From Bryobacteraceae bacterium (GTDB taxonomy: Bacteria; Acidobacteriota; Terriglobia; Bryobacterales; Bryobacteraceae), in NCBI GenBank assembly GCA_019686145.1, contig JADGHK010000064.1:1-9170 (forward strand): 9,170 bases of DNA, in the 5' to 3' direction. Below are positions 1 to 5,800 of this stretch, piece after piece; position 1 is the stretch's first letter, and every line of letters begins with the position of its first letter. The position numbers and the translations under genes were made by a program. Under the pieces are notes generated by a model. The model searched no databases and had not been told where the DNA came from. It saw nothing but the letters and a program-made list of their open reading frames with translations.

Positions 1-672
1 GAAGTAACGGATGGAAACGTCGACGGCGTTGTGCTGACGCTGAGCACAGGAATCACCCTTACGGGCAGCCTCCGGGTTGTCGATGGGGAAGCGAAAGGCT
101 TTGACTACTCTCGAGTGAGGCTTCGCCTGACGCCTGATGAACAAATCCTGTTCGCGCCCGCACCCAATGGCAGCGTGAAGCAAGACGGCAGCATCAGCAT
201 CGCGGGAATCTCACCTGGAAAGTACTCCCTGACCGCCATTGCCATGCCGCAGGACAGCTACATCAAGTCGGTGAAGGTCGGCGGGCATGAGTCTGTGGAC
301 GGCACGGTCGACCTTTCGTCAGGGAGCGCCGCGAGTCTTGAAGTCGTGGTCAGCCTGAAGCCGGCGCAACTGAGCGGAACGGTCCAGGGGTCGGACGGCG
401 CAGTTTCGGGAGCCACGGTCGTGCTCGTACCCGATGGGGCGAAGGGCGCGCTGGCGGAAAATCTCCGCACGGCAACGACCGACCAAAACGGCTCGTTTAC
501 TCTGCGCGGCTTGGCCCCGGGGGAGTACAAACTATTCGCCTGGGAGGATGTCGAGCCGGGTTCCTATTTCGACCCGCAATTCCGGAAGCCTTACGAGGGC
601 AACGCCGTCACAGTGAAACTCGATCAGGGAGCGGCGGTGAGTGTGACAGTTCCCCCGATCGCGGCGCAGTGA
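1..672 (+). CDS. Secreted carboxypeptidase-regulatory-like domain protein (C-terminal part)
   Basis: The reading frame is open from the first base and ends at TGA 670-672, so the start lies outside the window; 223 residues are visible. At least two beta-sandwich repeats of the carboxypeptidase-regulatory-like/CNA-B kind can be seen. Each has the signature of a G-S-(I/F) strand followed by G-(I/L)-(S/A)-P-G-(K/E)-Y: 'GSISIAGISPGKYSLTA' in the first third, and 'GSFTLRGLAPGEYKLFAW' near the end. The last stretch, with 'EPGSYFDPQFRKPYEG', resembles the end of large secreted proteins common in Acidobacteriota. Such domains are structural or binding modules outside the cytoplasm, and no catalytic residues can be assigned. 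An internal GTG at 31 is not the true start, because coding sequence continues upstream of it. The stop codon lies inside a perfect 9-bp inverted repeat. The domain type is fairly certain; the function of the whole protein is unknown. Confidence 0.8.
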   Translation, partial: EVTDGNVDGVVLTLSTGITLTGSLRVVDGEAKGFDYSRVRLRLTPDEQILFAPAPNGSVKQDGSISIAGISPGKYSLTAIAMPQDSYIKSVKVGGHESVDGTVDLSSGSAASLEVVVSLKPAQLSGTVQGSDGAVSGATVVLVPDGAKGALAENLRTATTDQNGSFTLRGLAPGEYKLFAWEDVEPGSYFDPQFRKPYEGNAVTVKLDQGAAVSVTVPPIAAQ

Positions 673-687
673 AACTCGCTGCGCCGC
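661..687. terminator. Stem-loop between convergent genes, enclosing a stop codon
   Basis: GCGGCGCAG at 661-669 and CTGCGCCGC at 679-687 form a perfect 9-bp, nearly all G/C stem with a 9-base loop containing the TGA stop of the upstream gene. The site lies between convergent genes: the (+) gene stops at 672 and the (-) beta-barrel gene stops at 717, so it could end transcription from both sides. There is no T-tract on either strand, so it is not a textbook intrinsic terminator. It may instead act as an mRNA 3'-end stabiliser or a Rho-assisted end. The inverted repeat is seen directly; the role is inferred. Confidence 0.45.
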
Positions 688-716
688 TCCAACGGCAGAG
701 ATCCCTGGGAATCAGC

Positions 717-1313
717 TTAAAGCGCGAGGGAGAAACCTGCGGAAATCTCTGTCTGGCGGAGTAAGCCATCCGCGGATGGAAGGTCAAAGGGTTTGCCGTT
801 CTGATACTGGCGCACATCGAACCGCAGCAAGAAGAGCGGACTGATTCTCACCTTCAACCCGCCGCCGTAGTTAAACCCGAACTTATTGTCTCCCCCTCCC
901 GAAGCCGCAGAGCTTCCAGGAGGAGCAAAGTTCGAAAAGTGGACTCCCACCGTTGCAAAAGGCCGGATCACAGAGCCTTCCGGCAGGGCGTAGGCAAGGA
1001 AGTTGTAAAAGCCCTGGTGGATGGCCATGCCATCCCCTTCTCCGCCGATCTTCAACTGTGTCCGGTTATAGGCATACCCGAATTCGTTTCCGAAGAAGCG
1101 CCAGTTGTTGAGGGTGAGTCGAAAACCGATGCGCCAGCCGTCGTCCAGCTCAACCGGAAAGTCCACACCTCCCGACGAAAGGACCCCGATCTCGGGATTA
1201 CTAATGCGAGACGCGCCAGCATGCACGCCAATCTCGGCCACCTGGGCAAAACCGACAGCCGACAACGCGCTGAAGGCTACAGCGATCAATGAATATTTCG
1301 CGATACGTTTCAT
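717..1313 (-). CDS. Outer-membrane beta-barrel protein, small
   Basis: The protein has 198 residues. ATG at 1313-1311 is chosen because it begins a clear Sec signal peptide: MKR, then a hydrophobic stretch, with likely cleavage after residues 22-24 (GFA/Q). The open frame extends further upstream, but that part lies in lutC and has no such features. The mature part alternates polar and hydrophobic residues with many aromatics and glycines in paired strands: 'WRIGFRLTLNNWRFFGNEFGYAY', 'IRPFATVGVHFSNF', 'FGFNYGGGLKVRISPLFLLRFDVRQY' and 'QTEISAGFSLAL'. This pattern suits an 8-stranded OmpA/OmpW-like barrel in the outer membrane. The final residue is Leu rather than the usual aromatic residue, a small departure from the standard outer-membrane insertion signal. 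It lies 55 bases downstream of lutC on the same strand and could be read through from the lut operon or have its own promoter. Its substrate or role is not recognisable; a structural role or small-solute channel is possible. Confidence 0.75.
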   Translation of the reverse strand: MKRIAKYSLIAVAFSALSAVGFAQVAEIGVHAGASRISNPEIGVLSSGGVDFPVELDDGWRIGFRLTLNNWRFFGNEFGYAYNRTQLKIGGEGDGMAIHQGFYNFLAYALPEGSVIRPFATVGVHFSNFAPPGSSAASGGGDNKFGFNYGGGLKVRISPLFLLRFDVRQYQNGKPFDLPSADGLLRQTEISAGFSLAL

Positions 1314-1323
1314 TGGGATATCC

Positions 1324-1343
1324 AATCGGATGCGAGTCCGATT
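1324..1343. promoter_or_regulatory. 7-bp inverted repeat in the leader of the beta-barrel gene
   Basis: AATCGGA (1324-1330) and TCCGATT (1337-1343) are perfect inverted arms around a 6-base spacer. The repeat ends only 10 bases upstream of the beta-barrel start codon, and a further near-palindrome (TTGGGATATCCAA, 1313-1325) runs into the start codon. It may be an operator, or an RNA hairpin that influences ribosome access. No good Shine-Dalgarno sequence is visible between repeat and start. A similar arm sequence flanks a 9-base spacer before the TonB-receptor-like gene near 6987-7007. The repeat itself is directly seen; function is inference. Confidence 0.35.
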
Positions 1344-1368
1344 CGTTTCGTTTCCTTTTCGGAAGTTT

Positions 1369-2001
1369 TTATAGTACAACGACGTGAATCTCTCGCGGGC
1401 CGTGAACTCCCCGGACCAGAATCTGTTCGATATCGGCAGTCCGGCTCGGTCCGGTAATGAGCACCATCGAACTCGTTTGTTCGGCCGGGTTTGGGAGAAG
1501 CGTGAACAGTTCATCAAGGCCGGTAAGAATTCGTGAGCGAGGCACAATGGCAAGATGGACGGGAGGCAGCAAGGAAATAAGCCGTGCCTCCCGCGGGGAG
1601 GCAATTATCACCAGACTGCCTGTATCTCCCAGGGCGTAATCCGCACTGGTGATTCCGATATCCGCGGCAGCGCACGCCTCGCGCAGCTTGTCTGCGTCCG
1701 TGTAGTTGCTGCGGACGTTCGGCAACTCGACAATGCCGCATTCGCGAAGCACTGGGGAATTGGAAGCAACCACCCGCTTGCCTTCGCACAACTGCGCGGC
1801 GTAGTCCAAAACCTCTTGCGGGGAATGAGCGACGCAGGTCTTCCCGTTGAGCTTATTTAATGCGCAAATGAAGGATTCGATGCGAGCGTCGAGCGGCACG
1901 TCCGGAATGCGGAGACGAACGGGGGGCGGCGCGGCGGGCGGCTGCCCGCTGCTCCTCCCCAGCGCCGTTCGCACCTTGTGAAGGATCTTCTCGCGAGGCA
2001 C
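1369..2001 (-). CDS. lutC: Lactate utilization protein C (LUD domain)
   Basis: This is the LutC/YkgG-type LUD-domain subunit of the LutABC L-lactate oxidation system, in the cytoplasm; it lacks Fe-S cysteine clusters. It has 210 residues from GTG 2001-1999. This start is preferred over an in-frame ATG at 2088 because a strong Shine-Dalgarno (GGAAGGGAGG, near 2010-2019 on the opposite strand) sits 9 bases upstream. The resulting N-terminus 'PREKILHKVRTALGR' is typical of the family, and the longer form would overlap lutB by 85 bases. Family marks are 'DIGITSADYALGDTGSLVI' (about 114-131) and the C-terminal 'TGPSRTADIEQILVRGVHGP' (about 183-202), the LUD-domain end. A proline/alanine-rich linker runs at about 20-30. 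The start lies 2 bases after the lutB stop, with its ribosome site inside the lutB tail, so translation is probably coupled. No other family fits as well. Confidence 0.9.
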   Translation of the reverse strand: MPREKILHKVRTALGRSSGQPPAAPPPVRLRIPDVPLDARIESFICALNKLNGKTCVAHSPQEVLDYAAQLCEGKRVVASNSPVLRECGIVELPNVRSNYTDADKLREACAAADIGITSADYALGDTGSLVIIASPREARLISLLPPVHLAIVPRSRILTGLDELFTLLPNPAEQTSSMVLITGPSRTADIEQILVRGVHGPREIHVVVL

Positions 2002-2003
2002 CG

Positions 2004-3449
2004 CTAGCGCCCTCCCTTCCGCCGCGACCGCCAATGCTGCCGGAAGCTCTTCGAAGCCGGACGGGGGAGGTCGCGCTGGCTCAGCCATCCCTTGAGGGGG
2101 CCGATATTCATGAACGAGGGCACGCTTCGAAGCCAGCCGGGCTTCTCCCCTTCAGGGAAGAAGGCGGCAGCCATCGATCCCATCATTTCGTAGATTCGCG
2201 GATGGCGCATCACCCAGGCCCAGAGCCGGAAGACCATCCGTTCCGCCCAGCCGCCCCGCTCCTTCGCCTTGAACTTCGTCACCTCGGACCGCAGGTCCAG
2301 AAGCAATTTGGGAATGTTGATCTTGACCGGGCATACCTCATAGCACGCCCCGCACAGGCTGGATGCGAACGGCAGCCAAGGGTCCTTGCCGACACCCATG
2401 TACTGCGGCGTAATGACGGCTCCGATCGGACCGGAATAAACCCACGGATAGTTGTGGCCGCCGACTTTCCGATAGACGGGGCAATGATTCAAGCAAGCGC
2501 CGCAGCGTATGCAATAGAGCGACTGCCGCTTTTCGCGATCGGCCAGAAGCCGCGTCCGTCCATTGTCGAGCAGGACCACGTAGAACTCCTCCGGACCATC
2601 CACTTCGCCTTCACGCCTGGGTCCAGACAGGAAGGATGTGTAGACCGTGAGAGGCTGGCCGGTCGCGCTCCGTCCCAGCAGTTTTAGAAAGACCGGCAGG
2701 TCCTGCGCGCGGGCTATCATTTTCTCCATCCCGGCAACAGCGATGTGGATGCGTGGAGCGGACGTCGTCAGCCGCGCGTTGCCCTCATTCTCGACGATCA
2801 CGACGGCTCCGGAGTCCGCGACAAGGAAGTTCGCGCCCGAAATCCCGATGTCCGCCTGGAGGAATTTCTGCCGCAAAACGCCGCGCGCGATCATCGTCTG
2901 CTTCTCGATGACCGTTTCGTTTTCTACGCCGAGCTTCTCGGTGAAAATATTGGCGACATCGTAACGGGTCAGGTGGAGCGCAGGAGCAACGATATGGTAC
3001 GGCCTCTGATGGGCGAGCTGCAGGATGTACTCACCGAGGTCCGTTTCAACCGACTCAAGCTGATGGTGCGCCAGCCGCTCGTTCAGGTCGATCTCTTCCG
3101 TCGTCATCGACTTTGATTTCACGATCAGGCGAGCGCCCCGTTCCTTCGCCAGACGCAATACGAAATCGGCGACCTCGCTGCCGTCTTTGCAGTAGACCAC
3201 CTTGCCGCCATGCGCCGTCACGTGCTCCTCGAACAGCTCGAGGTAGTAGTCCAGATTGTCGAGCGTATGCTTCTTGATCTCGTGAGCCTGAGTGCGCAGC
3301 TCCTGGTATTCCGGCAGCACATCGGCGGCAACAGCCTCCCGCCGCTTCTCCATCAGCCTGCCGGTGGCGGTATAGACCGCCAGTTGGAGGTTGGCGTCTT
3401 CGAGCGTTTGCCGGAATTTCGATGGTTCGGTAGTGGCGGCTTTGGACAT
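2004..3449 (-). CDS. lutB: Lactate utilization iron-sulfur protein B
   Basis: LutB is the large cytoplasmic LUD-domain plus iron-sulfur subunit that works with LutA and LutC to oxidise L-lactate to pyruvate. It has 481 residues, near the usual family length. An N-terminal LUD domain (about 70-305) contains 'KSKSMTTEEIDLN' (about 111-123) and 'DIGISGANFLVADSGAVVIVENEGNARL' (about 200-227). A ferredoxin-like part follows, with Cys313, 316, 319 and 323 in CxxCxxCxxxCP ('CIRCGACLNHCP') and Cys366, 369 and 373 in CxxCxxxCP ('CGACYEVCP'), as expected for two Fe-S cluster sites. The C-terminal tail is rich in Trp and Arg. The ATG at 3449 gives the usual start, 6 bases after the lutA stop. No Shine-Dalgarno is visible there, so initiation probably depends on translation of lutA. 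No frameshift or missing cysteine is seen. Confidence 0.93.
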   Translation of the reverse strand: MSKAATTEPSKFRQTLEDANLQLAVYTATGRLMEKRREAVAADVLPEYQELRTQAHEIKKHTLDNLDYYLELFEEHVTAHGGKVVYCKDGSEVADFVLRLAKERGARLIVKSKSMTTEEIDLNERLAHHQLESVETDLGEYILQLAHQRPYHIVAPALHLTRYDVANIFTEKLGVENETVIEKQTMIARGVLRQKFLQADIGISGANFLVADSGAVVIVENEGNARLTTSAPRIHIAVAGMEKMIARAQDLPVFLKLLGRSATGQPLTVYTSFLSGPRREGEVDGPEEFYVVLLDNGRTRLLADREKRQSLYCIRCGACLNHCPVYRKVGGHNYPWVYSGPIGAVITPQYMGVGKDPWLPFASSLCGACYEVCPVKINIPKLLLDLRSEVTKFKAKERGGWAERMVFRLWAWVMRHPRIYEMMGSMAAAFFPEGEKPGWLRSVPSFMNIGPLKGWLSQRDLPRPASKSFRQHWRSRRKGGR

Positions 3450-3455
3450 TGGGAA

Positions 3456-4181
3456 TTAGCGGGAGGCGAGCACTTCGGCAAGGTGCATTGTCCGCACGGG
3501 AGCGTTCGCCCGCGCGAGCGCGCCTTGCAATTGCATCAGGCAGCTCGAGTCAATGGAAACAACGATTTCAGCGCCGGTCCTCAGGATGGAATCCACTTTC
3601 GTACGCACCATCCCGCCCGACGTTTCCGCAAACTTCACGGAGAACGTTCCGCCGAAACCGCAGCACTCTTCGGCGCGATCCATTTCCTTTAGCGTCAATC
3701 CCCGGACGCGGCCGAGCAATCGCCGGGGTCCTGACTTCACCGACAGCTCGCGGAGCGCGTGGCAGGAGTCGTGGTAAGTAACTACGGCATCCAGTCTTGC
3801 TCCAACGTCTTCCACTTTCACTACCTCCGTCAGAAACGTCGAGAACTCGACGACGCGGCTTCCAACCGCCCTGGCCCGGTCCAGCCACTCAGGCTCCTTG
3901 CGGAACAACTCCGCGTAGTGGTGAGAAATCATCGATGTACAGGAACCCGAGGGAACGACAATATACTCGGCCTGCTCAAATACCGACAGGAAGTGGCGGG
4001 CGACGTCCCGGGCTTCGGCGCGGTAGCCGCTGTTAAAAGCCGGCTGTCCGCAGCAGGTTTGCGCTTCGGGGAAATCGACCTCGCAGCCGATCCGTTCCAG
4101 GACATCGGCCATAGCCAGCCCCACGCGAGGGAACAGTTGATCGACAATGCAAGTAACAAACAGCGCGACGCGCGGCCCCAT
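3456..4181 (-). CDS. lutA: Lactate utilization protein A (CCG-domain Fe-S protein)
   Basis: LutA is the cysteine-rich CCG-domain subunit of the LutABC lactate oxidation complex, related to GlpC and heterodisulfide-reductase HdrB-like subunits. It has 241 residues from ATG 4181-4179, matching the usual length of about 240. The first half carries Cys11 ('TCIVDQLFP'), Cys43-Cys44 ('TCCGQPAFNSGY') and Cys81 ('PSGSCTSM'). The second half repeats the plan with Cys140 ('YHDSCHALRELS'), Cys173-Cys174 ('ECCGFGGTFSVKF') and Cys214 ('DSSCLMQLQG'). The open frame continues upstream to 4226, but those residues look unrelated to the family, and a GTG at 4187 is the only close alternative. No Shine-Dalgarno is visible. 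A possible extended -10 promoter element lies just upstream, so the message could be leaderless. It is the first gene of the (-) operon, divergent from the gene at 4232. Confidence 0.92.
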   Translation of the reverse strand: MGPRVALFVTCIVDQLFPRVGLAMADVLERIGCEVDFPEAQTCCGQPAFNSGYRAEARDVARHFLSVFEQAEYIVVPSGSCTSMISHHYAELFRKEPEWLDRARAVGSRVVEFSTFLTEVVKVEDVGARLDAVVTYHDSCHALRELSVKSGPRRLLGRVRGLTLKEMDRAEECCGFGGTFSVKFAETSGGMVRTKVDSILRTGAEIVVSIDSSCLMQLQGALARANAPVRTMHLAEVLASR

Positions 4182-4182
4182 C

Positions 4183-4198
4183 AGCACGGATTGTATCA
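4183..4198 (-). promoter_or_regulatory. lutA: Possible extended -10 promoter of lutABC
   Basis: On the (-) strand TGATACAAT (4198-4190) matches the extended -10 form TGnTAnnnT, with TACAAT one base off TATAAT. No convincing -35 box lies upstream, as is usual for extended -10 promoters. The expected start of transcription, about 7 bases downstream, falls near 4183, only 2 bases before the lutA ATG. That would give a nearly leaderless message, in line with the missing Shine-Dalgarno. It is a weak motif-only prediction. Confidence 0.3.
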
Positions 4199-4231
4199 CC
4201 GCTGTTTCACAAAACCTGCAGGACACGTAGA

Positions 4232-4648
4232 ATGGTCAACGTGAGACGTCGACGCTTTCTGCTTCTCGCCGTCGCCGCTGCTCCTGCGCTTGCGGCAGAA
4301 ACGAGCCGCGAATCCGCTCGCGGAACGCTCACCCTCACTAACGACGGGCGCCCGGTCCTGCAAACTTCGGACGGCAAGACGATCTTCCTTGAAGGCGATG
4401 AATCCACCATGGGCGTCTTGCGAGACGAGCGTCTAAGAAACTCCAGCTTTCTGGTCCTCGGGAAATTCGACGGTCCGGATCATTTCACAATTGACCCGAT
4501 TCACAAGCGCGCCATGTTTGTTCTGAAGGACGGCAAGCAGTTTACCATTAGCTACTGGTGCGAGGTCTGCGCGATCCGCACTTACACTCCTGGCAAGTGT
4601 GCCTGCTGCCAGCAGGAAACGAATCTGGATTTGCGGGAAAAACCCTGA
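4232..4648 (+). CDS. Exported small protein with cysteine-rich C-terminus
   Basis: I do not recognise a characterised family. The protein has 138 residues. ATG 4232 is preceded by AGGA at 4220-4223 with 8 bases of spacing; a GTG at 4241 is a minor alternative. The N-terminus RRRRFLLLAVAAAPALAAE is an export signal with arginines, R-F-L and a hydrophobic core ending in an AxA-like site near residue 22. It fits Sec and loosely the twin-arginine pattern. The middle (about 30-105) is predicted to be beta-rich, with 'GTLTLTNDGRPVLQTSDGKTIFLEGD'. The C-terminus has Cys110, 113, 123, 125 and 126, i.e. CxxC, nine residues, then CxCC ('CEVCAIRTYTPGKCACC'). There is no CxxCH, so this is not a c-type haem site; a bound metal or disulfides are both possible. 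The stop overlaps the next start by one base (TGATG), so it is probably co-translated with the aldose epimerase homologue. Function unknown. Confidence 0.8.
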   Translation: MVNVRRRRFLLLAVAAAPALAAETSRESARGTLTLTNDGRPVLQTSDGKTIFLEGDESTMGVLRDERLRNSSFLVLGKFDGPDHFTIDPIHKRAMFVLKDGKQFTISYWCEVCAIRTYTPGKCACCQQETNLDLREKP

Positions 4649-5682
4649 TGATGCGACGTGCCGGTCTCGCTCTGATTCTGCCGATGATGCTCCAATCTGC
4701 CAACTACACCGCGGAACGCGTAACGATCGACAACATTGAAGTTATTCGCCTGAGAGATGCTGCGACACAGACTGAAGTGCTTGTGGCTCCGTCGTTTGGC
4801 AACAACGCCTACGAGATGACGGTCAAGGGGAAACGAGTATTCTGGTCTCCCTACAACTCTATCGGCGAACTCAAGGCAAAGCCCACGCTCGCCGGGAATC
4901 CCTTCCTCGCTCCCTGGGCGAACCGTCTTGATCAGGATGCCTTTTACGCCAACGGAAAAAAGTATTTGCTGAACCCCGAGCTGGGCAATTTGCGCCGCGA
5001 CCGGAACGGAAAGCCGATTCACGGCCTGCTGGTTTTCGCTCCGGAATGGCGTGTTACGAACTTGCGTTCGAGCGACAGCAGCGCCGAGGTGACGAGCAGG
5101 CTCGATTTCACCGCGGTGCCGCAATACATGGCCCAATTCCCCTTCGCCCACTCGATTGAAATGACGTACAGGCTTTCGCGCGGAGCTCTGGAAGTGGAAA
5201 CGGTCATTCATAACCAATCGAGCCAGCCCATGCCGCTCGCCATCGGCTTCCATCCGTATTATCAAATCAACGATGCGGCCCGGGACCAATGGACCGTCGG
5301 CATCTCCGCCCGCGACCATGTGGTCCTTTCGAATCTGCTGATTCCAACCGGCGAGCGGAAACCCGTGAGTCTGCCAAATCCTCTATCTCTCGCCGGCACC
5401 CAGCTCGACGACGTCTTCACAAACCTCATCCGGGACGACCAGGGCAACGCGGAGTTTTGGGTGAAGGGAAGGCAGGAAAAGATTTCGGTGGTCTTCGGCC
5501 CCAAGTACCCGGTGGCCGTCATCTACGCGCCTAAGGGCCGCAATTTCATCTGCTTCGAGCCGATGACCGGCCTCACCAACGCCTTTAACCTCGCCCACGC
5601 AGGCCTTTATAAAGAACTACAGCACATAGCCCCCGGCGCGACCTGGCGCGAGAGCTTCCACGTCCGGGTGAGCGGCTTCTAG
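4648..5682 (+). CDS. Exported aldose 1-epimerase (GalM) family protein
   Basis: Aldose 1-epimerases interconvert alpha and beta anomers of sugars such as glucose or galactose. This homologue has 344 residues from ATG 4648, whose A is the last base of the preceding stop codon; an ATG at 4651 is equally possible. The frame continues upstream, but that part lies in the previous gene. Family marks are 'GNPFLAPWANRL' (about 83-94, sugar-binding Arg93), 'PIHGLL' (catalytic His125), 'GFHPYY' (His202), 'LDDVF' (Asp254/255) and 'FICFEPMTG' (Glu304, the usual catalytic base). All expected catalytic residues are present, so the enzyme is probably active. The N-terminus MMRRAGLALILPMMLQSA resembles a short signal peptide, suggesting a periplasmic location, whereas classical GalM is cytoplasmic. 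Its exact sugar cannot be read from the sequence; D-hexose-6-phosphate epimerase-like members are an alternative. The stop lies in a stem-loop. Confidence 0.88.
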   Translation: MMRRAGLALILPMMLQSANYTAERVTIDNIEVIRLRDAATQTEVLVAPSFGNNAYEMTVKGKRVFWSPYNSIGELKAKPTLAGNPFLAPWANRLDQDAFYANGKKYLLNPELGNLRRDRNGKPIHGLLVFAPEWRVTNLRSSDSSAEVTSRLDFTAVPQYMAQFPFAHSIEMTYRLSRGALEVETVIHNQSSQPMPLAIGFHPYYQINDAARDQWTVGISARDHVVLSNLLIPTGERKPVSLPNPLSLAGTQLDDVFTNLIRDDQGNAEFWVKGRQEKISVVFGPKYPVAVIYAPKGRNFICFEPMTGLTNAFNLAHAGLYKELQHIAPGATWRESFHVRVSGF

Positions 5683-5693
5683 ACCGCTCGCCC
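5666..5693 (+). terminator. Stem-loop enclosing the epimerase stop codon
   Basis: GGGTGAGCGG (5666-5675) pairs with CCGCTCGCCC (5684-5693): a 10-bp stem with one T-G wobble and an 8-base loop holding the TAG stop at 5680-5682. An alternative pairing of CCGGGT (5664-5669) with ACCCGG (5695-5700) extends it with a bulge. No T-tract follows, so it is not a classical Rho-independent terminator. It probably marks the end of the cysteine-rich protein/epimerase pair, or protects the transcript 3' end. The pairing is seen directly; the role is inferred. Confidence 0.4.
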
Positions 5694-5745
5694 CACCCGG
5701 GTTTCCAAAAACTGGATCGCCCTGCAAAAAATTGTAGCCACCCCC

Positions 5746-5774
5746 TGGAAGTGGTCACGAAAAGGGTGCATAAT
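5746..5774 (+). promoter_or_regulatory. Possible promoter of the M19 homologue
   Basis: CATAAT at 5769-5774 matches five of six bases of the -10 consensus and is preceded by TG (5767-5768), directly before the hexamer. The -35 candidate TGGAAG (5746-5751), 17 bases upstream, is poor. Transcription would start near 5781, about 20 bases before the ATG at 5801. The intergenic segment 5683-5800 holds no other feature I can support. Weak motif evidence only. Confidence 0.25.
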
Positions 5775-5800
5775 GTCTTTTACCACGCGGGTTTGTGGCA

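Noticed and set aside
1350..1365. Small hairpin TTCC/GGAA between lutC and the beta-barrel gene as a terminator
   Set aside because: Only four base pairs and no T-tract follow in the direction of transcription; too weak to call.
1314..1604. Upstream in-frame extension of the beta-barrel protein, giving 295 residues
   Set aside because: The added 97 residues overlie lutC in another frame, look unlike protein of this family, and would place the clear signal peptide in the middle of the chain.
2034..2687. Long (+) strand open frame opposite lutB (217 codons)
   Set aside because: It is fully antisense to a well-conserved lutB with intact cysteine motifs; its translation has no recognisable domain and is a GC-driven shadow.
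4595..4630. c-type haem binding site in the cysteine-rich protein
   Set aside because: The CxxC is followed by Ala rather than His, so covalent haem attachment is not expected.
4582..5319. Long (-) strand open frame opposite the epimerase (245 codons)
   Set aside because: It overlaps the conserved epimerase coding sequence and its translation resembles low-complexity antisense product without family marks.
5751..5770. Sigma-54-like promoter (GGTCACG ... GTGCA) before the M19 gene
   Set aside because: The distance between the GG and GC elements is 13 bases instead of the required 10.
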